Shown in pieces: positions 1 to 6,732 of a DNA stretch of 6,738 nt; the first letter of the stretch is position 1, and each line of letters begins with the position of its first letter. A program made the position numbers and the translations under genes. The notes under the pieces are model-generated. The model did no database searches and was not told the DNA's origin. It saw nothing but the letters and a program-made list of their open reading frames with translations. This stretch comes from an uncultured Ruminococcus sp. GTDB lineage: Bacteria; Bacillota; Clostridia; Oscillospirales; Acutalibacteraceae. The stretch spans positions 1 through 6,738 of the forward strand of contig CACXDV010000259.1 of the NCBI GenBank assembly GCA_902766585.1. The letters run 5' to 3'.

Positions 1-627
1 AAGCTCACTATTGCAGCTATGCTGACTGCCGTAGCGGTCGTACTGCAGTACATTGAAGTTCCTATCCCTATGCTTGTACCTTCATTCCTGAAATTTGATT
101 TTTCAGATCTTCCGGAGCTTATTGGCGCATTTGTTATCGGACCGCTTTGGGGCGTTCTTATCTGTCTGATGAAAAATCTTATCCATCTCCCCTTCGGCAG
201 TTCTGTCGGTGTCGGCGAGTTTTCCAATTTCCTTCTTGGAGCAGTCTTCGTATTTACAGCAGGTATGATATATAAGTACAATAAAACAAAAAAGGGCGCT
301 TTGATCGCTTGTCTTATAGGCTCCTTCGCAATGGCGGTAATCAGTATCCCTTCAAATTATTTTGTTGTCTATCCTGTTTATGCTCAGCTCTGGGCAGGCG
401 GAAAAATGGATATCATCATCAGTCTTTATAAGGCAATACTCCCTGCCTCAGATAACCTTATAAAATGTCTGCTGATTTTTAATGTTCCCTTTACTCTTGT
501 AAAAGGTCTTTTGGTTTCAGGCATAACCATGATGATATACAAGCCCCTGTCAAATCTTTTTGTTAAGCTTAATAATTCTCTTAATAAGCCTAAAAAGAAA
601 AATGAGCCTGTTAATGCAAACGAATAA
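1..627 (+). CDS. ribU: Riboflavin ECF transporter S component, RibU-like (5' end outside window)
   Basis: This is the substrate-binding membrane subunit of an energy-coupling factor (ECF) transporter, most likely for riboflavin; in this family it works in the cytoplasmic membrane with a shared EcfA/EcfA'/EcfT module. The frame is open from base 1 (K-L-T-I-A-A-M...), so the gene starts upstream and the ATG at 19 is probably internal. The 208 visible codons nearly fill the usual length of about 190-210, so only a short N-terminus is missing. The first helix carries A-M-L-T-A (visible residues 6-10), fitting the AxxxA motif through which S components contact EcfT. Next comes the RibU-like stretch LKFDFSDLPELIGAF and G-x-x-x-G-V-L-x-x-x-x-K-N-L-I-H-L, then a GVGEFSNFLLG segment. 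About six hydrophobic segments are visible, ending in a Lys/Asn-rich cytoplasmic tail. No EcfA or EcfT gene is in the window, as expected for group II S components. Such genes are often controlled by an FMN riboswitch, but that region lies outside. The riboflavin assignment rests on motif recall; another vitamin S component is less likely. Confidence 0.88.
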   Translation, partial: KLTIAAMLTAVAVVLQYIEVPIPMLVPSFLKFDFSDLPELIGAFVIGPLWGVLICLMKNLIHLPFGSSVGVGEFSNFLLGAVFVFTAGMIYKYNKTKKGALIACLIGSFAMAVISIPSNYFVVYPVYAQLWAGGKMDIIISLYKAILPASDNLIKCLLIFNVPFTLVKGLLVSGITMMIYKPLSNLFVKLNNSLNKPKKKNEPVNANE

Positions 628-633
628 TAATGC

Positions 634-674
634 TTCCGCATATTCATGCCTGTCTTGAATATGCGGAATTTTTT
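634..674 (+). terminator. Rho-independent terminator after ribU
   Basis: A perfect 13-bp stem pairs 634-646 (TTCCGCATATTCA) with 656-668 (TGAATATGCGGAA) across a 9-base loop, and six T residues follow at 669-674. It begins seven bases after the ribU stop codon and closes that transcription unit. The opposite strand has no T-run after the hairpin, so it should act on plus-strand transcripts only. Confidence 0.93.
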
Positions 675-698
675 GTACACAAATAATTGTGCAGACTA

Positions 699-727
699 TT
701 GCTATTTATAAAATCAGGCTGTATAAT
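699..727 (+). promoter_or_regulatory. SigA-type promoter for the DUF4132 gene
   Basis: TTGCTA at 699-704 (four of six matches to the -35 consensus) is followed by an exact 17-base spacer and a perfect TATAAT at 722-727. Transcription would begin near 734, leaving a leader of roughly 30 bases. The promoter lies just after the ribU terminator, supporting independent expression of the downstream gene. Confidence 0.75.
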
Positions 728-748
728 TATTATCAGTATATAAAAACG

Positions 749-755
749 AAAGGGA
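749..755 (+). promoter_or_regulatory. Ribosome binding site of the DUF4132 gene
   Basis: AAAGGGA lies seven bases upstream of the ATG at 763. It is a weaker match to the anti-Shine-Dalgarno sequence than those of the other two complete genes here, but its spacing supports this start codon. Confidence 0.7.
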
Positions 756-762
756 CGATAAT

Positions 763-3700
763 ATGAATTTACTTGGCAATGCTCAGAATGACAGTATTAA
801 ACAGAAAATTATGAATGCCTTGTCCGATATAGGCATCAATGAAACGGAATTTGAGATCGCAAATTTATTTTTTGATTTTTCAAACGAGATGGATCTGTCA
901 TTACTTGATAAGCTGACCAAAAGAAAGCTTGATAAAGGCAGATATGAAAGAAACAGTATTATGCTTTTTATTGATCTGCAAAAAATGCCGAAGGATAAAT
1001 TCTTTGAGTTTACGGACAGATATATCCTATTTCTTGACGCTATCGCGGGAAATACCATTGGAGCATTTTTATCCAATACCGATTATTTCTTTTATGATAC
1101 ATACTCTGAGCTTTCAAGGATCCGTCATGCCTATGAGCTGAGATATCCGAAGGAAGAGATCGAACCCAGAATACTTGCCCTTTCATCATATGGAATGAAG
1201 CGCAACAGGAATTTCAGCGAAGAAATGCTCGGTCACGCAAGAAACGATCCTGCCGATTTATATAAAGCAGGTAAATACTGTCTTTTTCATGATAACATTT
1301 TTTCAAAGGCAAGGCTTTATTCTTTAGCATTGGCATATCGCAGAGAAACGGATCTTTCCGACAGTGAGCTTAAGGAAATGGAAAAATATCTGCTCTCTGT
1401 TCTGCTGGAATCGCAGAGTATTCATTCTACAGATTCGCTTGAACTCGCTGTTCTTCTACTTTTTTTGGGAGCATCATACGGCAGTAAGATCAAAAATTGT
1501 CTTAAGAAGAGATTGACGCTTAACATGGAAAGTGTTGTTTCTTCTATACTGCAATATATTCCCCATGATTATTTTGAAAATCATATGGATCTTCTTGCGG
1601 ATATGGCAGAGGCTTCTGAAAGCATATCTGTTCAATCGGTTATAGAACAGGCTGTATCAAGCGCAGTAAGCTGTGACGCCTTCAAATACAAAAACGCAGG
1701 CTGTCAGGCTCAGAATTCCACAGGCTTTCTCAGCTTCCTTGCAAAGAAATATCCTGAGGCTTTTATTTCCGTCATGTTATCGGAAAAGCCCTTGAGCGCA
1801 GGATTAAGATCGGGATATTATTTTGATTATTATGATGAAATGAAAGATGTACTGACAGAAGCCGTTCCGGATGCAGAAGAAAAATATCATCTTGATGGAG
1901 AAAAAGGTATTGTCGAGCAGGTTATCCACCGTGAGCTGATAACCTCCGATGCTTCCTTAAGAACTCAGATCATGACTTACCTTGAAGGAAATGCCGGTAT
2001 CAGCATATTTAATGATATTATTTCAAAGATAGTTAATAATAAACAAACAAACCACTATGCTGATATCCATGAAATCAATATGCTTGCAAAGCTGAAAAAG
2101 TATCCTGATTTTTACAACAGATTTGTAGCATTAAAGCTTTTACAGAATAGTGAATGTATCAAATACTATATCCTGCGTCTTTTCAACAATGATAAATCAA
2201 TAGTTTCTGATGAAATAAAAAGTATTTTCCGTGCGGCAGTAAAGGAAAATGTCCCGCTTGAAACCAGGATAATGCTCTTTGAGATGATCTATTCTAATAA
2301 CGAATATTTTGATGATCGTAAAAAGCTCATTACAGAAGCTATCGTTGATATCATGGCGGAAAATGAAGAAAAATATGACAGCGAATATGAAAAGGAATGT
2401 CTTGATCATCAGATATATACCTGCTGCTGTTACATTAAATATCTCGATAAAACCAATTCAAATAATAAAAATAAAAATCGTCTCCTTGCTCTCAGCGGAG
2501 AAAGCTCTAAGGAAATACGCAGAACTCTGGTCGCTGTTCTGGCAAAGCATAAGGAATACAGACCGGAAATAATGGATATGCTCACGGCAAAGAAACAGGC
2601 TGTAAGAGAAACTGCTGTTGATACGATCTCAATGTGGGGGATCGAAGGATATCGTGAAGAGCTTGAACAGGCAGCAAATAACGAAAAAAGTGTTAAGCTT
2701 GCTGACAAGATAAGAAGCCTTCTCAGCTCATCACTGAGCGTAAGTGAGAACGGAGATTCGATTTTCTCTCCTGCTGCCTTTGTGGAGGATATCCATAAGG
2801 GAGGCAGAGCTAAAAAAATTGCATGGCTTTATGATTCTCCTATGCCTGAGGTCCATTTTAATAACGGCTCACAGGCAGATGAAAAATATTTGCAGGCATT
2901 ATTGCTTTGCTACAGCACAATGCCCGCACCGGACAGAAACGGAAATGCTTTCTTGCTTGCGGCTGAACTGAATGAAGGCGAACTGAAAAAATATGCTGCC
3001 GAAATTTTTGACCGCTGGTATGCCGCCGGAGCAGAATCCAAAACAAAATGGGCAATGTATTTTGCTGTCATTCACGGCGGAGATGAAATGGTAGAGGTAG
3101 CTTTGAAATGCATCAAGGATTGGGCAGAAAATATGAGGGGAGCTATTGCAGCCGAGGCTGTTAAGGCAATTTCATTTAACGGCAGCGCATACGCTCTTAT
3201 GACAGTCGATAACCTTGCACATAAATTCAAACAAAAGCAGGTTAAAAAGGCTGCTTCTGAGGCTATGGAAAATGCCGCGGTAATTCTCGGTATAACCGCC
3301 GATGAATTGGGTGACAGGATAGTTCCGAATTTAGGCTTTGATGAAAATATGGAGCGCATTTTCGATTACGGCGAAAGGAAATTTAAGGTATACCTCTCAG
3401 CACGACTTGAACTTGAGGTCTTTGACGAAAACGGCAAAAAGCTTAAAACTCTGCCCGCTCCGGGCAAAAAGGATAATGAGGAGATAGCAAAGCAATCAAA
3501 TTCCGAATTCAAGGCACTTAAAAAACAGCTCAAAAATGTAATATCAATTCAGAAGCTTCGTCTTGAAACAGCTTTGCTTGCCGACAGAAAATGGAAGAAA
3601 AAGGCATGGACTGACTTATTTGTAAAAAACCCTGTAATGCATTCCTTTGCTATAGGGCTGATATGGGCTGCATATACTGAAAATGATTGTACAACATTCA

Positions 3701-4299
3701 GATATATGGAGGACGGTACCTTCAATACCGTAGATGAGGATGAGTTTGAACTGCCGGAGGAATGTAAGATCGGTCTTGTTCATCCAATCGAACTTGATGA
3801 AGATGAAATAAACGCCTGGAAGGAACAGCTTGATGATTATGAAATTATCCAGCCGATCAACCAGATAAATAAGACAATATATCGTATCAAGGATGACGAG
3901 ATCGGAAAGCTTGATCTTGACCGCTTCAACGGTAAGAACATAAACGCGCTTACGCTTATGGGGCGCGCTTCAAAGCTTGGCTGGAGTAAGGGTTCCCCAC
4001 AGGATGCAGGCTTATTCTATGTATTCTACCGTGAGGATGTGACCGATAGATCAAAGAATCCTGACGGAAGCTTCACACTTTCCGGAAATGCTGTTGAGCT
4101 TCATTTCAGCGGTACATATATTGCCGTTGAGAATGAAGAGGTGACTATAGAAAATATCCGCTTCTATCGTCCCGGAACTATTGAACACGGAAGCTATGTC
4201 TATGATGAAGCCGATGATGAAAAGGCTATTCCGCTTGAAAAAATCCCCCCAAGATATTTCAGTGAGATAATTCTCCAGTTAGAGGAAATTACAAAATAA
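763..4299 (+). CDS. Large helical-repeat protein with C-terminal DUF4132 domain (YehI/MolR-like)
   Basis: A 1178-residue, apparently cytoplasmic protein without signal peptide or membrane segments. The biochemical function of the DUF4132 family is not established. The first ~570 residues are mostly alpha-helical with no domain I recognise. A short Asn/Lys linker (about 565-573) leads into HEAT-like helices at about 574-656. From about 688 the sequence follows the family pattern: WLYDSPMPEV (688-697), IFDRWYAAGAESKTKWAM (748-765), a second HEAT-like block (about 785-845) and DELGDRIVPNLGFD (847-860). The DUF4132 core spans roughly 870-1050, with LPAPGKKDNE (897-906), a basic helix running into W949, KNPVMHSFAIGLIW (955-968), FRYMEDG (979-985), HP (1007-1008) and W1019...QPINQI (1030-1035). 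A C-terminal subdomain has GRASKLGW (1067-1074) and a closing FSEIILQLEEI helix. No WGR domain is evident. Relatives include E. coli YehI and MolR; yehI lies near MoxR-type ATPase and VWA genes, but no such partner is in this window. The gene has its own promoter and terminator. The family call is firm; the function is open. Confidence 0.9.
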   Translation: MNLLGNAQNDSIKQKIMNALSDIGINETEFEIANLFFDFSNEMDLSLLDKLTKRKLDKGRYERNSIMLFIDLQKMPKDKFFEFTDRYILFLDAIAGNTIGAFLSNTDYFFYDTYSELSRIRHAYELRYPKEEIEPRILALSSYGMKRNRNFSEEMLGHARNDPADLYKAGKYCLFHDNIFSKARLYSLALAYRRETDLSDSELKEMEKYLLSVLLESQSIHSTDSLELAVLLLFLGASYGSKIKNCLKKRLTLNMESVVSSILQYIPHDYFENHMDLLADMAEASESISVQSVIEQAVSSAVSCDAFKYKNAGCQAQNSTGFLSFLAKKYPEAFISVMLSEKPLSAGLRSGYYFDYYDEMKDVLTEAVPDAEEKYHLDGEKGIVEQVIHRELITSDASLRTQIMTYLEGNAGISIFNDIISKIVNNKQTNHYADIHEINMLAKLKKYPDFYNRFVALKLLQNSECIKYYILRLFNNDKSIVSDEIKSIFRAAVKENVPLETRIMLFEMIYSNNEYFDDRKKLITEAIVDIMAENEEKYDSEYEKECLDHQIYTCCCYIKYLDKTNSNNKNKNRLLALSGESSKEIRRTLVAVLAKHKEYRPEIMDMLTAKKQAVRETAVDTISMWGIEGYREELEQAANNEKSVKLADKIRSLLSSSLSVSENGDSIFSPAAFVEDIHKGGRAKKIAWLYDSPMPEVHFNNGSQADEKYLQALLLCYSTMPAPDRNGNAFLLAAELNEGELKKYAAEIFDRWYAAGAESKTKWAMYFAVIHGGDEMVEVALKCIKDWAENMRGAIAAEAVKAISFNGSAYALMTVDNLAHKFKQKQVKKAASEAMENAAVILGITADELGDRIVPNLGFDENMERIFDYGERKFKVYLSARLELEVFDENGKKLKTLPAPGKKDNEEIAKQSNSEFKALKKQLKNVISIQKLRLETALLADRKWKKKAWTDLFVKNPVMHSFAIGLIWAAYTENDCTTFRYMEDGTFNTVDEDEFELPEECKIGLVHPIELDEDEINAWKEQLDDYEIIQPINQINKTIYRIKDDEIGKLDLDRFNGKNINALTLMGRASKLGWSKGSPQDAGLFYVFYREDVTDRSKNPDGSFTLSGNAVELHFSGTYIAVENEEVTIENIRFYRPGTIEHGSYVYDEADDEKAIPLEKIPPRYFSEIILQLEEITK

Positions 4300-4304
4300 T
4301 GATA

Positions 4305-4340
4305 CGCCGGACAAGAGCTTTCTTGTCCGGCGCATTTTTT
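4305..4340 (+). terminator. Rho-independent terminator after the DUF4132 gene, in the convergent gap
   Basis: An 11-bp GC-rich stem pairs 4305-4315 (CGCCGGACAAG) with 4322-4332 (CTTGTCCGGCG). It can extend by one A-T pair to leave a four-base loop. CA and six T residues (4335-4340) follow on the plus strand. The last T residues lie inside the stop codon of the opposing minus-strand gene (4339-4341). On the minus strand the same hairpin falls just after that stop but is followed only by TATCATTATTTTG, so it is a poor minus-strand terminator at best. Confidence 0.92.
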
Positions 4341-5724
4341 ACTTGTTCGATTTCTTTTTATTTACAGCGAGAATTATTACAATAACAACTATTATCACAG
4401 CAACAATAATCGCTATCCATATAAACAGGCATATTCCAAGAGGCTGTACGGGACATATCCCGCATACGCTGCATTTCTTTTCAGATTTTGATTCTTCCTT
4501 GACAGCGCTTTCCTCATTTGTCTTTTCATCTGATGCGTCATTGCTTTTTTCAGCTACAGATTCTTTTCTGCCGTCTATTTCCTTTGTTCCGAAGGTAAGT
4601 ACCTCGGAATAGTCACTATAGAAGGGTTCCTCTTCACTCTGCTCACAATAGTAACGGCAGCGAAGCTCAACAGGAGTGTCCTTTGAAATGACCTTATTCT
4701 CTTCGGCAAGATTCAGCAAAGTGACTTTCATTTCTCCTGATTTTAATATCCAGTCTCCCTGCATTTCCTTCCATTCATCATTTCCCTTTACTCTGCACTC
4801 TGTTTCAAGGATTATCCTTCCTTCTCTGTTAGCTATCTCTGTATTCTGAGCGATAAGCTTATCGGGAACTTCAAGCTTGAAGGCAATTACCGGCTGTCCG
4901 TTAAATTCCTCATCTGTCATTCTGAGGTCAGTTATTACAGGAGGATCAATATCTCCCTTTTTCAGAACACCTGAAGCCTCGGCATCTTTTCCTACAAGAG
5001 CCTCGCCGGACCAATCAGATGCTACGGGAACATCAACTAAACCATTTTCTTCATCTGATTTCCTGACAATAACAAGATAACGCATCCTTACATGAATAGT
5101 ATGCTTTGTAAAGTCAATTTTGGCGTGGCTTTCACCTTCATCCGTCTTTATTACCGCATACTGTCCTTCCTTCAGAACATCCTTCCAGCCGTCATAATCA
5201 TCCGAACCATTATGACTTCCATGCCACACACGATCCTCGGGATCCTCAATATTGCCGAAATCTCTGAATACCCATGATTCATTCGTCTGATCCGGATAAT
5301 ATGAAAGCGCCGTATATGCCCAGTCACCGAGTCTCTGGATCTGATTTTCGTCATAGCCGTCTGTATCCCAATATTTATTATAATGCCAGTCGTCACTGCT
5401 GTCTATCGACCAGTCCATCTGAGGCTGAACCCATAGATCGTCTATTCCCTGCTTATTAAGCTCCTCCACAACTTTATCATGCTGATCAGGATCAGCTAAA
5501 TTTGAAAAAAACTCACTCATTGAATTATTCTGACTGTAGGAAACATTGCAGGAATTGAATGAATCATTTCCATCAAGATACTTGATAAAGACATTTTTCG
5601 GTGCTTCAAGATCAAACGGCAGCTTTACATCACTGCTGCTCGTTTCATTTGTTGCCGCTGCCGCAAATGAAAAGCATGACATAAATGTAATTGCTCCCAA
5701 TGCTGCTGATAATATTCTTTTCAT
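4339..5724 (-). CDS. Exported, membrane-anchored Fn3-like surface protein with Cys-rich juxtamembrane tail
   Basis: A 461-residue protein predicted to sit on the outer face of the membrane; I do not recognise a named family. Residues 1-24 form a classical signal peptide (MKR, a hydrophobic core, then AAAA), with cleavage likely around 23-25. Residues about 35-225 form an Asp/Trp/Tyr-rich module containing VQPQMDWSIDSSDDWHYNKY (99-118), GDWAYTALSYYPD (133-145) and a closing beta-like stretch HTIHVRMRYLVIV (208-220). Residues about 260-380 resemble a fibronectin-III or Ig-like beta sandwich, starting DPPVITDLRM and ending VELRCRYYC...YSDYSEVLTF. A charged Ser/Glu/Lys linker (about 382-416) leads to CSVCGICPVQPLGIC (418-432), a hydrophobic helix (about 433-454) and KKKSNK at the C-terminus. 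This implies an N-outside, C-inside topology. There is no LPxTG sorting signal. The start is set by a strong AGGAGG site seven bases upstream. It could be an adhesion or sensing protein, but nothing visible indicates enzymatic activity. The gene is single, convergent with the DUF4132 gene and divergent from the hydrolase. Confidence 0.87.
   Translation of the reverse strand: MKRILSAALGAITFMSCFSFAAAATNETSSSDVKLPFDLEAPKNVFIKYLDGNDSFNSCNVSYSQNNSMSEFFSNLADPDQHDKVVEELNKQGIDDLWVQPQMDWSIDSSDDWHYNKYWDTDGYDENQIQRLGDWAYTALSYYPDQTNESWVFRDFGNIEDPEDRVWHGSHNGSDDYDGWKDVLKEGQYAVIKTDEGESHAKIDFTKHTIHVRMRYLVIVRKSDEENGLVDVPVASDWSGEALVGKDAEASGVLKKGDIDPPVITDLRMTDEEFNGQPVIAFKLEVPDKLIAQNTEIANREGRIILETECRVKGNDEWKEMQGDWILKSGEMKVTLLNLAEENKVISKDTPVELRCRYYCEQSEEEPFYSDYSEVLTFGTKEIDGRKESVAEKSNDASDEKTNEESAVKEESKSEKKCSVCGICPVQPLGICLFIWIAIIVAVIIVVIVIILAVNKKKSNK
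4342..4473 (-). other. Cys-rich juxtamembrane motif plus C-terminal transmembrane anchor (codons 418-461)
   Basis: This segment encodes C418-x2-C421-x2-C424-P-x4-G430-x-C432, directly followed by an aromatic/aliphatic membrane helix (LFIWIAIIVAV and onward) and the basic end KKKSNK. The mature ectodomain has only four other cysteines (59, 310, 356, 360), so four of the eight are concentrated here at the membrane surface. From general recollection, similar Cys-x2-Cys...CP...G-x-C-x-FIW tails close other exported proteins of gut clostridia. That recollection is unverified. Confidence 0.7.
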
Positions 5725-5730
5725 AACAGT

Positions 5731-5738
5731 ACCTCCTC
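5731..5738 (-). promoter_or_regulatory. Strong ribosome binding site of the exported protein gene
   Basis: Read on the minus strand this is GAGGAGGT, with the AGGAGG core ending seven bases before the ATG at 5724-5722. It fixes the start codon and places the signal peptide at the true N-terminus. Confidence 0.92.
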
Positions 5739-5771
5739 AAATACAAAAATTAAGACCATTGCTGCAACTAT

Positions 5772-5800
5772 ATTATAACACCGCTAAATTCATTATTCAA
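5772..5800 (-). promoter_or_regulatory. SigA promoter with extended -10 for the exported protein gene
   Basis: On the minus strand, TTGAAT (5800-5795) is separated by 17 bases from a perfect TATAAT (5777-5772), preceded by TGT, giving the extended -10 form TGnTATAAT. Transcription would begin near 5765, leaving a leader of about 40 bases that includes the ribosome binding site. No operator-like inverted repeat is obvious around it. Confidence 0.82.
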
Positions 5801-5901
5801 GAAAAAACATATCAGATAGATACATATATGAGTTTTTGTGCAATATTACTGTATAAATATACGAATGATTCTATTGTATTTTTTATTGCGGCAAGCTAAA
5901 A

Positions 5902-5907
5902 TATAAT
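5902..5907 (+). promoter_or_regulatory. Probable -10 element for the alpha/beta hydrolase gene
   Basis: A perfect TATAAT lies 27 bases upstream of the hydrolase ATG. The expected -35 position is an unremarkable T-run (5879-5884), with TTGTAT at 5874 too far away and TTGCGG at 5886 too close. The promoter may be weak or need an activator, so only the -10 is called. The transcript leader would be very short, about 20 bases. Confidence 0.5.
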
Positions 5908-5921
5908 AGACAGTACATAAA

Positions 5922-5929
5922 AAGGAGAA
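5922..5929 (+). promoter_or_regulatory. Ribosome binding site of the alpha/beta hydrolase gene
   Basis: AAGGAGAA places its GGAG core seven bases before the ATG at 5935, supporting that start codon. Confidence 0.88.
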
Positions 5930-5934
5930 CGGAT

Positions 5935-6732
5935 ATGATAAAAAATACTGTTGTTACAGACAAATTCAAAATGAATTACTTCTGCTTCGGAGAGGGAAAA
6001 AAGGATCTCGTTATCCTGCCCGGACTCAGCTTAAAGCCTGTATGCAATTTCGCGGAAGCAGTCGAAAATGAATACAGCATTATGAAAAAGGATTTTACTG
6101 TTTATGTTTTTGACAGGCGCAGTGACCTTCCCGAAAACTGCTCAATAAAGGATATGGCTGAGGACACTGTTAAGGCAATAGAAGCGGTCGGATTAAAAAG
6201 CATTTATCTTTTCGGCGCATCACAGGGAGGAATGATCGCTCAGCTTATTGCTGTCGAATATCCCGGACTCGTCAGAAAGCTGATTATCGGTTCCTCAGCC
6301 TCGGAGGTTGATGACGGTCAGTTCAGCGTGATAGGCGAATGGATCAAAAAAGCCAAGAAAAAAGATAAGACCGGATTATTTCTTGATTTCGGCGAAAAGA
6401 TCTATGCTAAGGATTTTTTTGAAAGCAATCGTGATGCTCTTATAATGCTCGCTGAAACAGTTACAGATGAGGAATTAAGGAATTTTATAATATCAGCAGA
6501 AGGCATTGAGGGATTCAATATAACCTCAGAGCTGCATAAGATCATGTGTCCGGTTTTAGCAATAGGTGTTTACGGGGATAAGGTACTCGGTGAAAATGCT
6601 GCTCTGAAAATTGCCGGCGCTTTTTCCGGCAGGGACAACTTTACTTTGTTTATGTACCACGATTACGGTCATGCTGCTTTTGATACTGCTCCGGATTACA
6701 GAAAAAGATTATATGACTTTTTTATGGAATAA
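5935..6732 (+). CDS. Alpha/beta hydrolase fold protein
   Basis: A 265-residue cytoplasmic enzyme of the alpha/beta hydrolase superfamily, within the usual single-domain size. It has no signal peptide. The oxyanion-hole strand reads LVILPGLS (25-32), with Pro-Gly where many relatives have His-Gly. The nucleophile elbow is G94-A-S96-Q-G-G, making Ser96 the catalytic serine. The likely acid is Asp215 in VLAIGVYGDKVLG, and the likely base is His246 in YHDYGHAAFD, both at the normal positions after the core strands. A lid or cap of roughly 125-195 is rich in Lys, Glu and Phe and gives no substrate clue. Esterase, lipase-like or C-C hydrolase activity is possible; the substrate cannot be told from sequence alone. 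The gene stands alone, divergent from the exported protein gene. No terminator is visible because the window ends six bases after the stop. Confidence 0.92.
   Translation: MIKNTVVTDKFKMNYFCFGEGKKDLVILPGLSLKPVCNFAEAVENEYSIMKKDFTVYVFDRRSDLPENCSIKDMAEDTVKAIEAVGLKSIYLFGASQGGMIAQLIAVEYPGLVRKLIIGSSASEVDDGQFSVIGEWIKKAKKKDKTGLFLDFGEKIYAKDFFESNRDALIMLAETVTDEELRNFIISAEGIEGFNITSELHKIMCPVLAIGVYGDKVLGENAALKIAGAFSGRDNFTLFMYHDYGHAAFDTAPDYRKRLYDFFME

Noticed and set aside
426..680. Minus-strand open frame of 84 codons over the ribU 3' end
   Set aside because: It starts within the terminator region and runs antisense through a clear transporter gene, with no promoter or ribosome binding site.
2428..2438. CCC triplet (residues 554-556) in the DUF4132 protein as a metal site
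   Set aside because: It sits in a helical stretch without further nearby Cys or His in a recognisable binding pattern; the codons TGC-TGC-TGT look like chance or a short slippage repeat.
2715..2735. Small inverted repeat GCTCA...TGAGC inside the DUF4132 gene
   Set aside because: A five-base stem inside coding sequence, with no T-run or other signal, is not meaningful.
5660..5700. Possible lipoprotein lipobox around Cys17 in the signal peptide
   Set aside because: The sequence before the cysteine is F-M-S, not the L/V/I-x-G/A/S pattern in good form. A better signal peptidase I site (AAAA) follows, and the protein already has a C-terminal membrane anchor.
5823..5830. Palindrome CATATATG in the divergent spacer as an operator
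   Set aside because: Eight bases of alternating AT in an AT-rich spacer is expected by chance, and it does not overlap either promoter core.
5546..5899. Plus-strand open frame of 117 codons over the start of the exported protein gene and the divergent spacer
   Set aside because: It lies mostly antisense to the signal peptide and N-terminal codons of a well-supported gene, has no convincing ribosome binding site and encodes no recognisable protein. It is a shadow frame.
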